NCBI GenBank assembly: GCA_002343505.1
Contig: DDQZ01000104.1
Location: 1 to 17,474, forward strand
Reading direction: 5' to 3'
Length of the DNA stretch: 17,474 nt
DNA from: Verrucomicrobiaceae bacterium UBA2429
Lineage (GTDB): Bacteria > Verrucomicrobiota > Verrucomicrobiia > Verrucomicrobiales > Verrucomicrobiaceae
Part shown: one piece after another, positions 1 through 7,213 of the stretch
Layout: the number at the start of each line of letters is the position of its first letter
Numbering within the stretch: position 1 is the first letter of the stretch
Notes under the pieces: model-generated
Databases searched by the model: none
The model's input: only the letters and a program-made list of their open reading frames with translations
What the model was told of the DNA's origin: nothing
Translations under genes and position numbers: made by a program

Positions 1-1688
1 GTAGTCGCGGGTGCCTTTGGTGCGGCCGCGGGCGCGGCGGAGGCTTTGGCCAGTTTTTCCCGCGCTTTGATGGCGGTGCGCTCGCGTTTGGACTGCTCGT
101 CATCCTGGGCGCGCAGCCAGACATAAAAGATGTCCACCTCGTCAATCTCGCGCGCGCCGGTCCAGGCGATCATTTTGCCGTCGGGCGACCAGACGGGCGA
201 GTGGTCGTTGTTGGGATGGCGGGAGAGGTTGAAGGGGGGCTTGGAGCCGTCGAGCGGCAGAAGCCAGATGTCGCTGTTGAACCATTCATCACTCTGCGAA
301 TAGACGATCCATTTGCCGTCGGGGGAGAAGTCGAAGGAGGGCTTGTTCCACGAGGCGAAGACGCGCCGCGCATTTTTGCCGTCGGCGTCGGCCAGCCAGA
401 AGTCGCCGCGCTCTTTCAGCCAGGCCAGGCGTTTGCCGTCCGGGCTGAAGCGCGGGGCGCTTTCGACGGCGGGATCATTCGTCACGCGCTCCAGTTTAAA
501 CTCCGTGTTCTCCCACCATGCCTTGGCGGGGGCGGCGGGCAGGGCCTTCCAGATGTCCGCCTGGCCGCCGCTGTCGCTGACGAACCAAAGGGCTTTGCCG
601 TCGGGTGAGAAAACCACGTCGCGCTCCTCCTCGGGTGTGCGTGTGACCTGGCGCGGCTCGCGCAGCTCGGTGTCCATCACCCACACGTCCCCGTCGGCGA
701 TGAAGGCCATCTGGAGTCCGTTGGCGGTGTGGGCGATGCCGGTGGCGCGCTCCAGCACGCGGCGTTGCACGGGCGCGTCAGGCGCGTCGCCAGTATGATT
801 GACGCGGATTTTTTCCGGGGCTTTGTCCTGGCCGGGATGCCAGCGGTAAAGATCGGCCAGGTGGCGGAAGACGAGCGTGCCGCCGTCCTTGGAAAGCGCG
901 GGAAAGACGACCGAGTCGGTCTTGAAGCGTGTGATCTGGAGCGTCCTGCCTGAGGCGAGGTCGTGCTCGCAGAGGTTGAACGCGCCGTCGCGGTTGCTGG
1001 TGAAGTAGAAGCCGGAGCCGTCCGGCTTCCACAGCGGAAAGCGGCACTCGGTGGCCTCGGCTTTGACCTGCCTGCACTCGCCGCTCCCGCGGTCAAGCAG
1101 CCAGATCTGGCCCGAGCGCGCGCCCCGGTAGCCCTGCCGCCACCACATCTCCCCTTCCCTGACAAAGAGGATTTTTTTTCCATCGGGCGAGACCGAGCAC
1201 TCCGCGGCGGCGTCATCCAGCAGCACGCGCTCGGCCTTGCGCTCGCTGACATCCAGCAGCGCCATGCGCGCGGAGCGGCTGCCGCGCATCCACGAGTGGT
1301 CGCGCACGAGGGTGACGAGCAGTTCCCTGCCATCCGGCATCCAGGCGGCCAGGTCGTAGCCCTCGGTGTGAAAGGTCAACTGCCTGGGCTGCCCGCCGCG
1401 CGCCGGCATGACATGGACCTGGCGGCCGCCCTCGCGCTCGCTGAGAAAAGCAATCTGGCCGCCGTCAGGCGAGAAGACCGGCGTCGTGTCCAGCGCGGGA
1501 TGCGTGGTGAGCCGGCGCGCGCTGCCGCCTTTCGCCGGCACCGTCCAGATGTCCCCCCGCCAGGAAAACGCCACGAGGGAGCCATCCGGCGACACAGCCG
1601 GCGTCTGCGCCAGGCGCACAGGCTCGGCGGCGGCGGACAAGGCCATGCAGGCCAGAAGACTGAGGGGGAAAAGCGGGTGGTGAATCAT
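1..1688 (-). CDS. Tricorn-like beta-propeller protein (probable S41 protease N-terminal part), partial
   Basis: The minus-strand frame stays open from an ATG at 1688 to the window edge (562 codons), so only the N-terminal part is present. The first 22 residues form a signal peptide (hydrophobic LFPLSLLACMALSA, likely cleavage after AAA), so the protein is exported. After it come many WD40/PD40-type blades, each marked by SPDG or a variant: VSPDGSLVAF near 34, FSPDGGQIAF, WMPDGREL, VSPDGKKILF, WKPDGSGFYF, FSPDGKALWF, FSPDGKRLAW, FSPDGKWIVY and WSPDGKMIAW. The WWRQGYRGARSGQIW segment and the blade order resemble the N-terminal propeller of Tricorn-type S41 peptidases, which usually also carry PDZ and catalytic domains; these would lie beyond position 1. 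The last visible residues are an Ala/Lys-rich linker. A TolB-like or S9-type protein cannot be excluded without the rest. No good Shine-Dalgarno sequence precedes the start. Confidence 0.85.
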   Translation of the reverse strand, partial: MIHHPLFPLSLLACMALSAAAEPVRLAQTPAVSPDGSLVAFSWRGDIWTVPAKGGSARRLTTHPALDTTPVFSPDGGQIAFLSEREGGRQVHVMPARGGQPRQLTFHTEGYDLAAWMPDGRELLVTLVRDHSWMRGSRSARMALLDVSERKAERVLLDDAAAECSVSPDGKKILFVREGEMWWRQGYRGARSGQIWLLDRGSGECRQVKAEATECRFPLWKPDGSGFYFTSNRDGAFNLCEHDLASGRTLQITRFKTDSVVFPALSKDGGTLVFRHLADLYRWHPGQDKAPEKIRVNHTGDAPDAPVQRRVLERATGIAHTANGLQMAFIADGDVWVMDTELREPRQVTRTPEEERDVVFSPDGKALWFVSDSGGQADIWKALPAAPAKAWWENTEFKLERVTNDPAVESAPRFSPDGKRLAWLKERGDFWLADADGKNARRVFASWNKPSFDFSPDGKWIVYSQSDEWFNSDIWLLPLDGSKPPFNLSRHPNNDHSPVWSPDGKMIAWTGAREIDEVDIFYVWLRAQDDEQSKRERTAIKAREKLAKASAAPAAAPKAPAT

Positions 1689-1783
1689 AGAGGGTCATGA
1701 GAAACGCGGAGCGGCGCGTTTCCTTTGCGGGCATGTCCAGACGCATGGAATGCGGAATTCAAGCGTGAATGATGCAAGTGCAT

Positions 1784-1800
1784 GGCAAGCATCGCTTGCC
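1784..1800. repeat. 17-bp perfect inverted repeat between divergent genes
   Basis: GGCAAGC, spacer ATC, GCTTGCC: a perfect 7-bp inverted repeat. It lies about 95 bp upstream of the leftward Tricorn-like gene and about 30 bp upstream of the preferred L,D-transpeptidase start at 1830. It could be an operator for the divergent promoter region or an RNA hairpin. A longer transpeptidase reading frame starting at 1782 would run through it. Function is inferred only. Confidence 0.4.
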
Positions 1801-1829
1801 TGCGCCTGGATCGCGCGAATCATGCGGGC

Positions 1830-2294
1830 ATGTCCGCAGCGTCACCACGAATCGAAGTCAGCATCGGCAGCCAGACACTGGCCTTGCACGAGGGCGCGCG
1901 CCTGCTGAAACAATGGCCGTGCAGCACCTCGAAGTTTGGAATTGGCTTCGCCGAAGGCAGCAACCGCACACCGTTGGGGCGCTTTGTCATCCGTGAAAAG
2001 CACGGCGGCGGCGCGCCTTCCGGAACCATCTTTAAAGCGCGCAAGCCCGTCGGACAGTGGCAGCCGGGACTCGATACGCGCGAGGATCTCGTGCTCACGC
2101 GCATTCTCCGGCTGCACGGGCTGGAAAAACGCAATGCCAACACGTTCCAGCGCTACATCTACATCCACGGCACCAACGACGAGCGCTCCATCGGACGCCC
2201 GGCCAGCCACGGCTGCGTGCGCCTGCGCAACGCGGATGTCGTCGAACTCTTCGATCTCGTGACCGAGGGTGCCGAGGTGTGGATCAGTCCCTGA
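1830..2294 (+). CDS. L,D-transpeptidase, YkuD domain
   Basis: This small (154 aa) YkuD-type L,D-transpeptidase belongs to a family that forms 3-3 crosslinks in peptidoglycan or attaches proteins to it through a cysteine acyl intermediate. The catalytic signature is intact: YIYIHG, then after the usual spacing SHGCVRLRN with the nucleophilic Cys. An upstream TPLGRF motif and an STSKFGIG motif, typical of the fold, are also present. No signal peptide is visible from this start. An in-frame ATG at 1782 would add 16 residues without creating one, so the export route is unclear. The 1830 start was chosen because the domain begins right after it and the 1782 start falls on an inverted repeat; neither has a clear ribosome binding site. 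The gene is divergent from the Tricorn-like gene and convergent with the unknown gene ending at 2356. A clear paralog begins at 17004. Confidence 0.88.
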   Translation: MSAASPRIEVSIGSQTLALHEGARLLKQWPCSTSKFGIGFAEGSNRTPLGRFVIREKHGGGAPSGTIFKARKPVGQWQPGLDTREDLVLTRILRLHGLEKRNANTFQRYIYIHGTNDERSIGRPASHGCVRLRNADVVELFDLVTEGAEVWISP

Positions 2295-2365
2295 GAGTTG
2301 CGTATGGCCTCACCCAAAATAATGACGTGCCGCGCGGCCATCGGAGCACTGGGGATCAGTCCCTG
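2281..2365. repeat. 13-bp direct repeat at the ends of two convergent genes
   Basis: GGATCAGTCCCTG occurs at 2281-2293 and again at 2353-2365, with 15 of 16 bases matching if extended leftward. The first copy holds the final codons and stop of the L,D-transpeptidase. The second copy holds the stop codon of the opposing gene. The 59 bp between them hold no gene. The arrangement looks like a short duplication or a small insertion with duplicated target, but no inverted ends were found. Confidence 0.5.
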
Positions 2366-2928
2366 TCTTCGCCCTCTTTCCGCTCCTCCTGCCCGTCCTC
2401 CTGCCCGCCTAGCGCACGGCCCAGATCCTCCATGTAAGCGCGCATGTTTTCGTCGTTGATGGCCTGCTGGGCCGCCTGGTCATCCGCGTCCGCTTCCCAC
2501 TGGCGCTCGGACACCTCCAGCTTGTAGTCCGTGGTCTGGATCACCACGCGCCCGTTGCGGTCACTGAACCATTCCAGGTAGAGCGAGTTCGAAAGCACCC
2601 ACGGCACCTCGTGAAAGCGTTTCTCTTCCATCGCCTTCATCCATTCCTCCTCCGGCACGAGCAGCTTTTTGAGCTTCATCGACGCGGTGATGTCGCCCAC
2701 GGAACCGGTCTGCCTCATCGACAGGCCCTCGTCATATTGCGGCTGCGGCACGGGATTCGTGTTCACAAAGGTGAGCCTGCATCCGGCGAGGTCCGGCCAT
2801 GCGTCGCCGACAAGATCGAGGATCATCGGCTCCTCGCGGCCCAGCAGCCACAGTTTGCCCGTCACGCGACCGCGCACGGTGTTGTCAATTTCGCCATTGA
2901 TGACGCATTTGTCGAATCTCCAGGCCAT
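2356..2928 (-). CDS. Conserved-looking protein of unknown function
   Basis: This encodes a 190-residue protein that I do not recognise. It has no signal peptide or membrane segment. The N-terminal half looks like a compact beta-rich domain (GRVTGKLWLLGREEPMILDL, then CRLTFVNTNP). The middle contains VPEEEWMKAMEE. The C-terminus is a very acidic and charged tail (QEDGQEERKEGEDRD) that is probably disordered. It starts 7 bp after the stop of the beta-helix gene and is the last gene of the tight minus-strand set beginning at 6348, so it is probably co-transcribed. Unlike its three upstream neighbours it appears cytoplasmic, and it may be an unrelated passenger. Its stop codon lies inside one copy of a 13-bp direct repeat. 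The open frame, the normal composition and the tight packing support a real gene. Confidence 0.75.
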   Translation of the reverse strand: MAWRFDKCVINGEIDNTVRGRVTGKLWLLGREEPMILDLVGDAWPDLAGCRLTFVNTNPVPQPQYDEGLSMRQTGSVGDITASMKLKKLLVPEEEWMKAMEEKRFHEVPWVLSNSLYLEWFSDRNGRVVIQTTDYKLEVSERQWEADADDQAAQQAINDENMRAYMEDLGRALGGQEDGQEERKEGEDRD

Positions 2929-2935
2929 GCGCCAC

Positions 2936-3892
2936 TCAACGCTCCGGAAAACCCTTTTTCAACAGCCCATCCACCGCAGGCGCGTCGTGCTCGCCGCTGA
3001 TCTCAATGCCGGAACCAGACTTCCCGCCAACGAACTGCACGCGTTTCCCGATGTCGCCGCCGAAACCGAGGTTCGTGAGCTTCAGCAGCTCGATCTTGTC
3101 CTCGGCACGCACGCCAGTCAGGGTGTCGTAAATGGCGCAATCGTTCGCGATGACATGCGCGCCGCCGCGTTTGCCCGGGCCGCGCACACGCAGGGCGATC
3201 TCGTTGTTTTGGAAGACGCAGCCGCTCACCTCGACATCGACGTTCTCCTTCAGATTCAGCGCGGCCACGTTGTCGATCTGCGCGGGCTGGTTCCAGCCGT
3301 GCAGGTGGCAGTTGCGGATGAGAAGCTGGCAGCGCGGGCCATCCGGCATCGTTTTTGTGTCCATCGCGTTCTCGCCGGGACGCTGTCCGGCCTTGAATCC
3401 CGCCATGTCCTTGTCCAGCGGCGCGGTCCAGAGCGTGCATTGCTCGATCACGACCTTGCCGGTGGATTTGCGGTCGGGGTCAAACTGGATGCAATCACCG
3501 GAGGGAAAGGAGATGTCGCAGTTGCGGATGATCGTGTCGCCCCAGCGTCCGGAGATGCCGTGCGCGTCCTGCTGGTCCTCGAAGGTGCCGTTGAGCAGAT
3601 GATGGATGCGGCAGTTTTCGATGACGACCTTGTTTCCAAAGATGCCGATGCCATTGCCCGCGCTGTGCCTGATCTCGCAGTTCCGCACCGTCACATTGTC
3701 CGCCGTGATCTTCACCAGGTTCCCCCGCGCGAAGTTGCCGTCAATGATGAGGTTCTCGTAAACTCCAGGCTTCGTAATCTCCAGCCGGTTGACCACCTTC
3801 GCTCCCGCAGGCGCGCCGACAGTGCCTTGCACGCCAATCTGCGCCTGTGCGTGAAACGCGAGTGTGAGGAGGAAGAAGAGCGCCTGTTTCAT
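2936..3892 (-). CDS. Secreted right-handed parallel beta-helix protein
   Basis: This is a 318-residue exported protein. The chosen ATG at 3892 gives a clear signal peptide (MKQALFFLLTLAFHAQA, cleavage before QIGVQG); upstream in-frame starts would add an arginine-rich stretch and overlap the preceding gene. The mature protein has beta-helix coils with regular NC/IE/VxIxN spacing: VTVRNCEIRHS, VVIENCRIHHL, TIIRNCDISFP, VVIEQCTLW, LLIRNCHLHG, VEVSGCVFQNN and HVIANDCAIYD. This is the parallel beta-helix (pectate-lyase-like or NosD/CASH) architecture, often found in polysaccharide lyases, epimerases and surface-binding proteins. No specific catalytic motif is recognisable, so the substrate is unknown. 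The start lies 8 bp downstream of the alpha/alpha-barrel gene and the stop lies 7 bp before the next gene, which supports one operon. Confidence 0.82.
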   Translation of the reverse strand: MKQALFFLLTLAFHAQAQIGVQGTVGAPAGAKVVNRLEITKPGVYENLIIDGNFARGNLVKITADNVTVRNCEIRHSAGNGIGIFGNKVVIENCRIHHLLNGTFEDQQDAHGISGRWGDTIIRNCDISFPSGDCIQFDPDRKSTGKVVIEQCTLWTAPLDKDMAGFKAGQRPGENAMDTKTMPDGPRCQLLIRNCHLHGWNQPAQIDNVAALNLKENVDVEVSGCVFQNNEIALRVRGPGKRGGAHVIANDCAIYDTLTGVRAEDKIELLKLTNLGFGGDIGKRVQFVGGKSGSGIEISGEHDAPAVDGLLKKGFPER

Positions 3893-3900
3893 AAAGGAAC

Positions 3901-4839
3901 CTAGCGGGCTGCGGAAACGCCTGTCACGGCTGGCTCTTCCAGCAATCCGATCACTGCCCACGCCGTGCCCCAGTAGGTGGCGGTTTTGTTGATCCTGTTT
4001 TTGTCCCGCGCACGCGTGCTCGGAACGGGCCAGGAGCCGTCGGGCCTCTGAGTGCTCTTTAAAAAGGCGACGGCCTTCTTTCGCGAATCGTGATCAGCAG
4101 GCAGGCCGCTTTTCGCCAGAGCGTAAAGCGCGAGTCCGGTGCCAAAGGCATCGCCCGGCTCGTTCGTCAGCCAGCCCCAGCCGCCATCTTCGTGCTGAAA
4201 GGCGAGCAAAGCCTCGCGCAGGGCTGCATCGTCCGGCTTCAGCAGCAGACGCGCCGCATGCCATTCGGTGCTCTGACCAGGCTGCGCCTTCGCGAGGTAA
4301 TCCTCGGCACGTTTGCGCACCGGATCATCCGCCGTCGGCTTCAGCGCGAGCAACGTCCACATCGTTGTGACCTCATGGATCTCACGCGGTGGCCGTTTGC
4401 CGAGAGGGAGCTGCCCACCAGCCTTCCACGAGCCATCCGGCTGCTGGTTTTTGAGGAGTTGCGCGCGAAAATCCGCCGCCCAGGCCGGTGCTGGATCGCT
4501 GCTGCCAAGAAGCAGAAACACCATCGTGTCGATGTTGCCGGCGGAAACCTTGTCCACGCCGTCTTTGTCCTTGGTTTGGTTCCAATGCCGCCAATCAGCG
4601 GCCCACGGTGTCCACTTCACCACTTCCGGACTTTCGGTGATCAAACCGGCCTTCAATGCGCTGTTCAGGCTCCACAGCATGGATGGAATCTGATGGCAGC
4701 TCGCGCACTGGCGGTCCTCAATCCACGCGAGACCTTTTTCTTTGATGAACGGCAGGCTGAGTTTCGCGATGTCCAACGCCTCCTCCGCGCTGGCAGCCGT
4801 CGCGGCGGCCAGCAGGCACAGAATGAGGCGCGTTTTCAT
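3901..4839 (-). CDS. Secreted alpha/alpha-barrel (prenyltransferase/squalene-oxidase-like repeat) protein with CxxCH motif
   Basis: This is a 312-residue exported protein with a clean signal peptide (MKTRLILCLLAAATAASA). QW/DGSW-type repeats follow: QQPDGSWKAGG, HEDGGWGWLTNE with GDAFGTGLALYAL, and RPDGSWPVPS with TYWGTAWAVIGLL. These are typical of the alpha/alpha-toroid shared by prenyltransferases, squalene/oxidosqualene cyclases and related secreted proteins. No DxDD or DCTAE cyclase motif is seen, so a cyclase activity is not supported. Residues 45-49 read CASCH, a single CxxCH motif that could bind heme c or serve as a simple Cys/His site. It lies in the N-terminal region, in WIEDRQCASCHQIPSMLW. 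The ATG at 4839 is preferred over an upstream TTG at 4866 because it begins the signal peptide. The gene sits 36 bp after the GH32-like gene. Confidence 0.82.
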   Translation of the reverse strand: MKTRLILCLLAAATAASAEEALDIAKLSLPFIKEKGLAWIEDRQCASCHQIPSMLWSLNSALKAGLITESPEVVKWTPWAADWRHWNQTKDKDGVDKVSAGNIDTMVFLLLGSSDPAPAWAADFRAQLLKNQQPDGSWKAGGQLPLGKRPPREIHEVTTMWTLLALKPTADDPVRKRAEDYLAKAQPGQSTEWHAARLLLKPDDAALREALLAFQHEDGGWGWLTNEPGDAFGTGLALYALAKSGLPADHDSRKKAVAFLKSTQRPDGSWPVPSTRARDKNRINKTATYWGTAWAVIGLLEEPAVTGVSAAR

Positions 4840-4875
4840 GGTTGGGGCCGGGTTCAGCCATGACAACGTCCTGGC

Positions 4876-6348
4876 TCACTTCGATGTATCCGCGCGGAAG
4901 GTGAACAAATCGGCCTCGCGCAGGAAAAACTCGAATCGCAGCTCTTTTCCGGCCAGCGCGTCGAGCGATTGCCCGCGCCATTTCATCTCGTGCGCGGTGG
5001 AGTCGCCGGTGAAGGGCTCGCAGTCGGTGTAATCAAAGCCGGGCATGACTTTTCGCGTGGCGTCGCTCACACGCACCTTGATCTCGCCCTTCGCGGAGTC
5101 GGCGTTGAGCATGAGTTTGCCGCCGGGCCACTTGAGCAGGCGTGTGACGACTACGCCGCCGCCGCGCGGACCCCGCAGCGAGACGAGGCCTTCTTTGCGG
5201 CCTCTCGCGAGACCGATGGCGGCGTTGCGCTCCTTGCCGCCATGATCGCCGTCCCAGCCGGAGTAGTAATACCACCACTCATCACCCATCTCGACCCAAT
5301 CCATGCTGCCGAAGGTCATGCCGTCGTCCCATGAGCCCTCCTCGCCGAGCGGGAGCATTTTCGGACGATCCGGCAGGCGGTCGAAATCGAAGCCGTCGCG
5401 GCTGAAGACGGGCTCGGTGAAGATGTTGTCGTTGAAACGGAAGCACCAAAGCGCGCCCCAGTAGATGCCCGCGTGATAGCGCACAGGCATGCCGTAGAAG
5501 GCGTTGAAGTTCTCGCGCGCGTCGAGCTCGTCGGGCGTCAGAATCGCCTGCGGCACGGGTTTCCACTCCTCCCACAGGCCCGGATGGCTGACGCGGGCGA
5601 TGCGTCGGGATTCGCCGGTGTCGAAGATGTCGCCCTCGAAGATGCAGTAGCGGTTTTTCGCGCGGCAGAACATCACATACTCCTTCCGCGTGGTGTCATA
5701 AACGATGCTGTTGAGCGTGTCGCTGGGGAGCTGGCAGATGAGCGTGTCGCTCTTCTCGTCCCAATGAATGCCATCCTGCGATCCGACAACACGGACGCCG
5801 TTGTTGCCGCGTTTCGCACCGCTGGTGCGGTAGGCGAGCACATATTTGAAGCCGCGCCGGTCCGCTTCCGGCAGTCGCAGGATCTGCGGCCCGCTGGCGC
5901 GCGAGTTCATGAAGCCTTTATAGACGATGTTGTTCTCCTTTGTGCCCAGCCACTCGTGCAGGCCGAGCTTCGGCTTCTCCCACTTCACGCCGTCCTTGGA
6001 TTCCGCGCAGGCGATGCCGTATTGTGTCTTCGACTCGTCCTCCGGACCTTTGCCGGTCCAGGCGTGCGTTTGGTACCACATGCGGAACATGCCAGACTGC
6101 TCGTCCTTCACCACGGAGCAAAATCCCGTCTCTCCCGAGAGCAGCGGATTGCCCGCGTGCTTCACCGGCGCATGAAACACACGCAGCACCATCTCGCGCT
6201 TCTGCTTCAAGGCCCAGCGGTTGTCCACGAGGTGGTCGTCGATGAAAAACTGCGGTGTCGTGCCGATCTCCACCGGCTCCTTAGGTGGTGGTGCTGCTTG
6301 CAGCATGGCGGCAAGAGCAAGGCAGAGCACGAATGGCGTCGTTTTCAT
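4876..6348 (-). CDS. Secreted GH32-like five-bladed beta-propeller protein
   Basis: This is a 490-residue exported protein with signal peptide MKTTPFVLCLALAAMLQA followed by a proline-rich start. The body looks like the glycosyl hydrolase family 32/43-type beta-propeller proteins common in Verrucomicrobiota and Planctomycetota: FFIDDHLVDN near the start, then HAGNPLLSG, MFRMWYQTH, ACAESKDGVKWEKPKLGL, VVGSQDGIHWDEKSD, FSRDGFDF and MDWVEMGDEWWYYYSGWDGDHGG. The C-terminal beta-rich part (LRGPRGGGVVVTRLLKWPGG, then ELRFEFFLREADLFTF) resembles the beta-sandwich module of that group. The canonical GH32 nucleophile motif (WMNDPN) is not visible, so sucrose or fructan hydrolysis should not be assumed; a carbohydrate-related role is an inference. 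This is the first gene of the tight minus-strand set that continues to 2356. Confidence 0.78.
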   Translation of the reverse strand: MKTTPFVLCLALAAMLQAAPPPKEPVEIGTTPQFFIDDHLVDNRWALKQKREMVLRVFHAPVKHAGNPLLSGETGFCSVVKDEQSGMFRMWYQTHAWTGKGPEDESKTQYGIACAESKDGVKWEKPKLGLHEWLGTKENNIVYKGFMNSRASGPQILRLPEADRRGFKYVLAYRTSGAKRGNNGVRVVGSQDGIHWDEKSDTLICQLPSDTLNSIVYDTTRKEYVMFCRAKNRYCIFEGDIFDTGESRRIARVSHPGLWEEWKPVPQAILTPDELDARENFNAFYGMPVRYHAGIYWGALWCFRFNDNIFTEPVFSRDGFDFDRLPDRPKMLPLGEEGSWDDGMTFGSMDWVEMGDEWWYYYSGWDGDHGGKERNAAIGLARGRKEGLVSLRGPRGGGVVVTRLLKWPGGKLMLNADSAKGEIKVRVSDATRKVMPGFDYTDCEPFTGDSTAHEMKWRGQSLDALAGKELRFEFFLREADLFTFRADTSK

Positions 6349-6438
6349 GGCTGCGGGCTGAAACGCGGCCCTCGACGTCTTCTTCCCGCCATCAAGTCTG
6401 TGCTCAATGCGTGCCGGACAATGCCAAAGAAAGCGGAT

Positions 6439-7170
6439 TCACCAAAACTCGAACGGCTTGAATGCCGGCGGTGGTGAATCGGGCGCCAGCGTCATCTCCG
6501 GCGTCACCTTGATGCCCATGCGCGCATACAGGTCGAGCATCTTCGCCGTGGCCACGCGGCTGGCTTCGAGCACGATCTGTGACATCTCAGTGGATGGCAT
6601 CGGAGGTGTTTCCTGGAGGTTGGTGCTGGTGATCATGTCGCGAACTTGTTGGAGGGTATGCGAACTGTTGTCTGCGATCTGCCGCGCAGGCACATGGGCA
6701 TTGTCCCACAAGCCCCATTCATCGGCAAGCGGCAGATAGTCGTCCAGAAAGTGCCGCACGCTGCGCTCGTAGCGGCGGCGGATGTCGTCCTCCGGCACGT
6801 GGTGACCGCCGGTGAGCACGCGCAGCCGCACACGCTCGACCGCCTGCGTGGCCGAGCCGATCAGGATGTAATGCAGCACGAGGCGATAGCCGCGCTCCTT
6901 CGCCTCCCGCAGCAGTTTCACATAGGTTTTGCCGCTCAAAGTCGATTCTAGAGCGAAACTGCTTCCGGCCTCGATCAAACCGCGCGCTTCCTCCAAAAGC
7001 CGGCGGCCCGCAGTGAAGGCCACCAGCGCCGGATTCACCGGCGAGAGGCCCTTCGCGATCAAATCCGCGTTCAGGAAGCGCCCGATGCCCAGACGCGGCA
7101 GCAGCTCACGCGCCAGCGTGGACTTCCCCGCGCCGTTGCAGCCGCCAATGATGCAAATCGTGGATGACAT
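6439..7170 (-). CDS. Zeta-toxin-like P-loop kinase (COG4185 type)
   Basis: This is a 243-residue cytoplasmic P-loop protein. The Walker A motif GGCNGAGKST is at residues 9-18. The zeta-family order follows: FLNADLIAKGLSP, RRLLEEARGLIEAGSSFALESTLSGKTYVKLL, GYRLVLHYILIGS, VERVRLRVLTGGHHVPEDDIRRRYERSVRHFL. Zeta proteins phosphorylate UDP-N-acetylglucosamine and related sugars, but COG4185 relatives are often uncharacterised, so the substrate is not known. The last 60 or so residues are an extension beyond the kinase core, containing MSQIVLEASRVATAKMLDLY and ending in a Pro-rich tail. No separate small antitoxin gene is seen beside it. The ATG at 7170 directly begins the first beta strand and was preferred to an upstream in-frame start. 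The gene is divergent from rsuA with only 43 bp between the starts. Confidence 0.82.
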   Translation of the reverse strand: MSSTICIIGGCNGAGKSTLARELLPRLGIGRFLNADLIAKGLSPVNPALVAFTAGRRLLEEARGLIEAGSSFALESTLSGKTYVKLLREAKERGYRLVLHYILIGSATQAVERVRLRVLTGGHHVPEDDIRRRYERSVRHFLDDYLPLADEWGLWDNAHVPARQIADNSSHTLQQVRDMITSTNLQETPPMPSTEMSQIVLEASRVATAKMLDLYARMGIKVTPEMTLAPDSPPPAFKPFEFW

Positions 7171-7213
7171 GACGCGGTGAGCATGGAGCATCCGCGCTGC
7201 TTTGCCAATCCTC

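Noticed and set aside
201..1700. Several plus- and minus-strand frames of 60-245 codons
   Set aside because: All overlap the Tricorn-like propeller gene, which is open from 1688 to the window edge with repeated SPDG blades.
2669..3904. A 411-codon open frame on the plus strand
   Set aside because: It runs opposite the beta-helix gene, whose signal peptide and regular coils make it the real one. The plus-strand translation shows no domain.
5473..6477. A 334-codon open frame on the plus strand
   Set aside because: It is antisense to the exported GH32-like protein and its translation has no recognisable motif.
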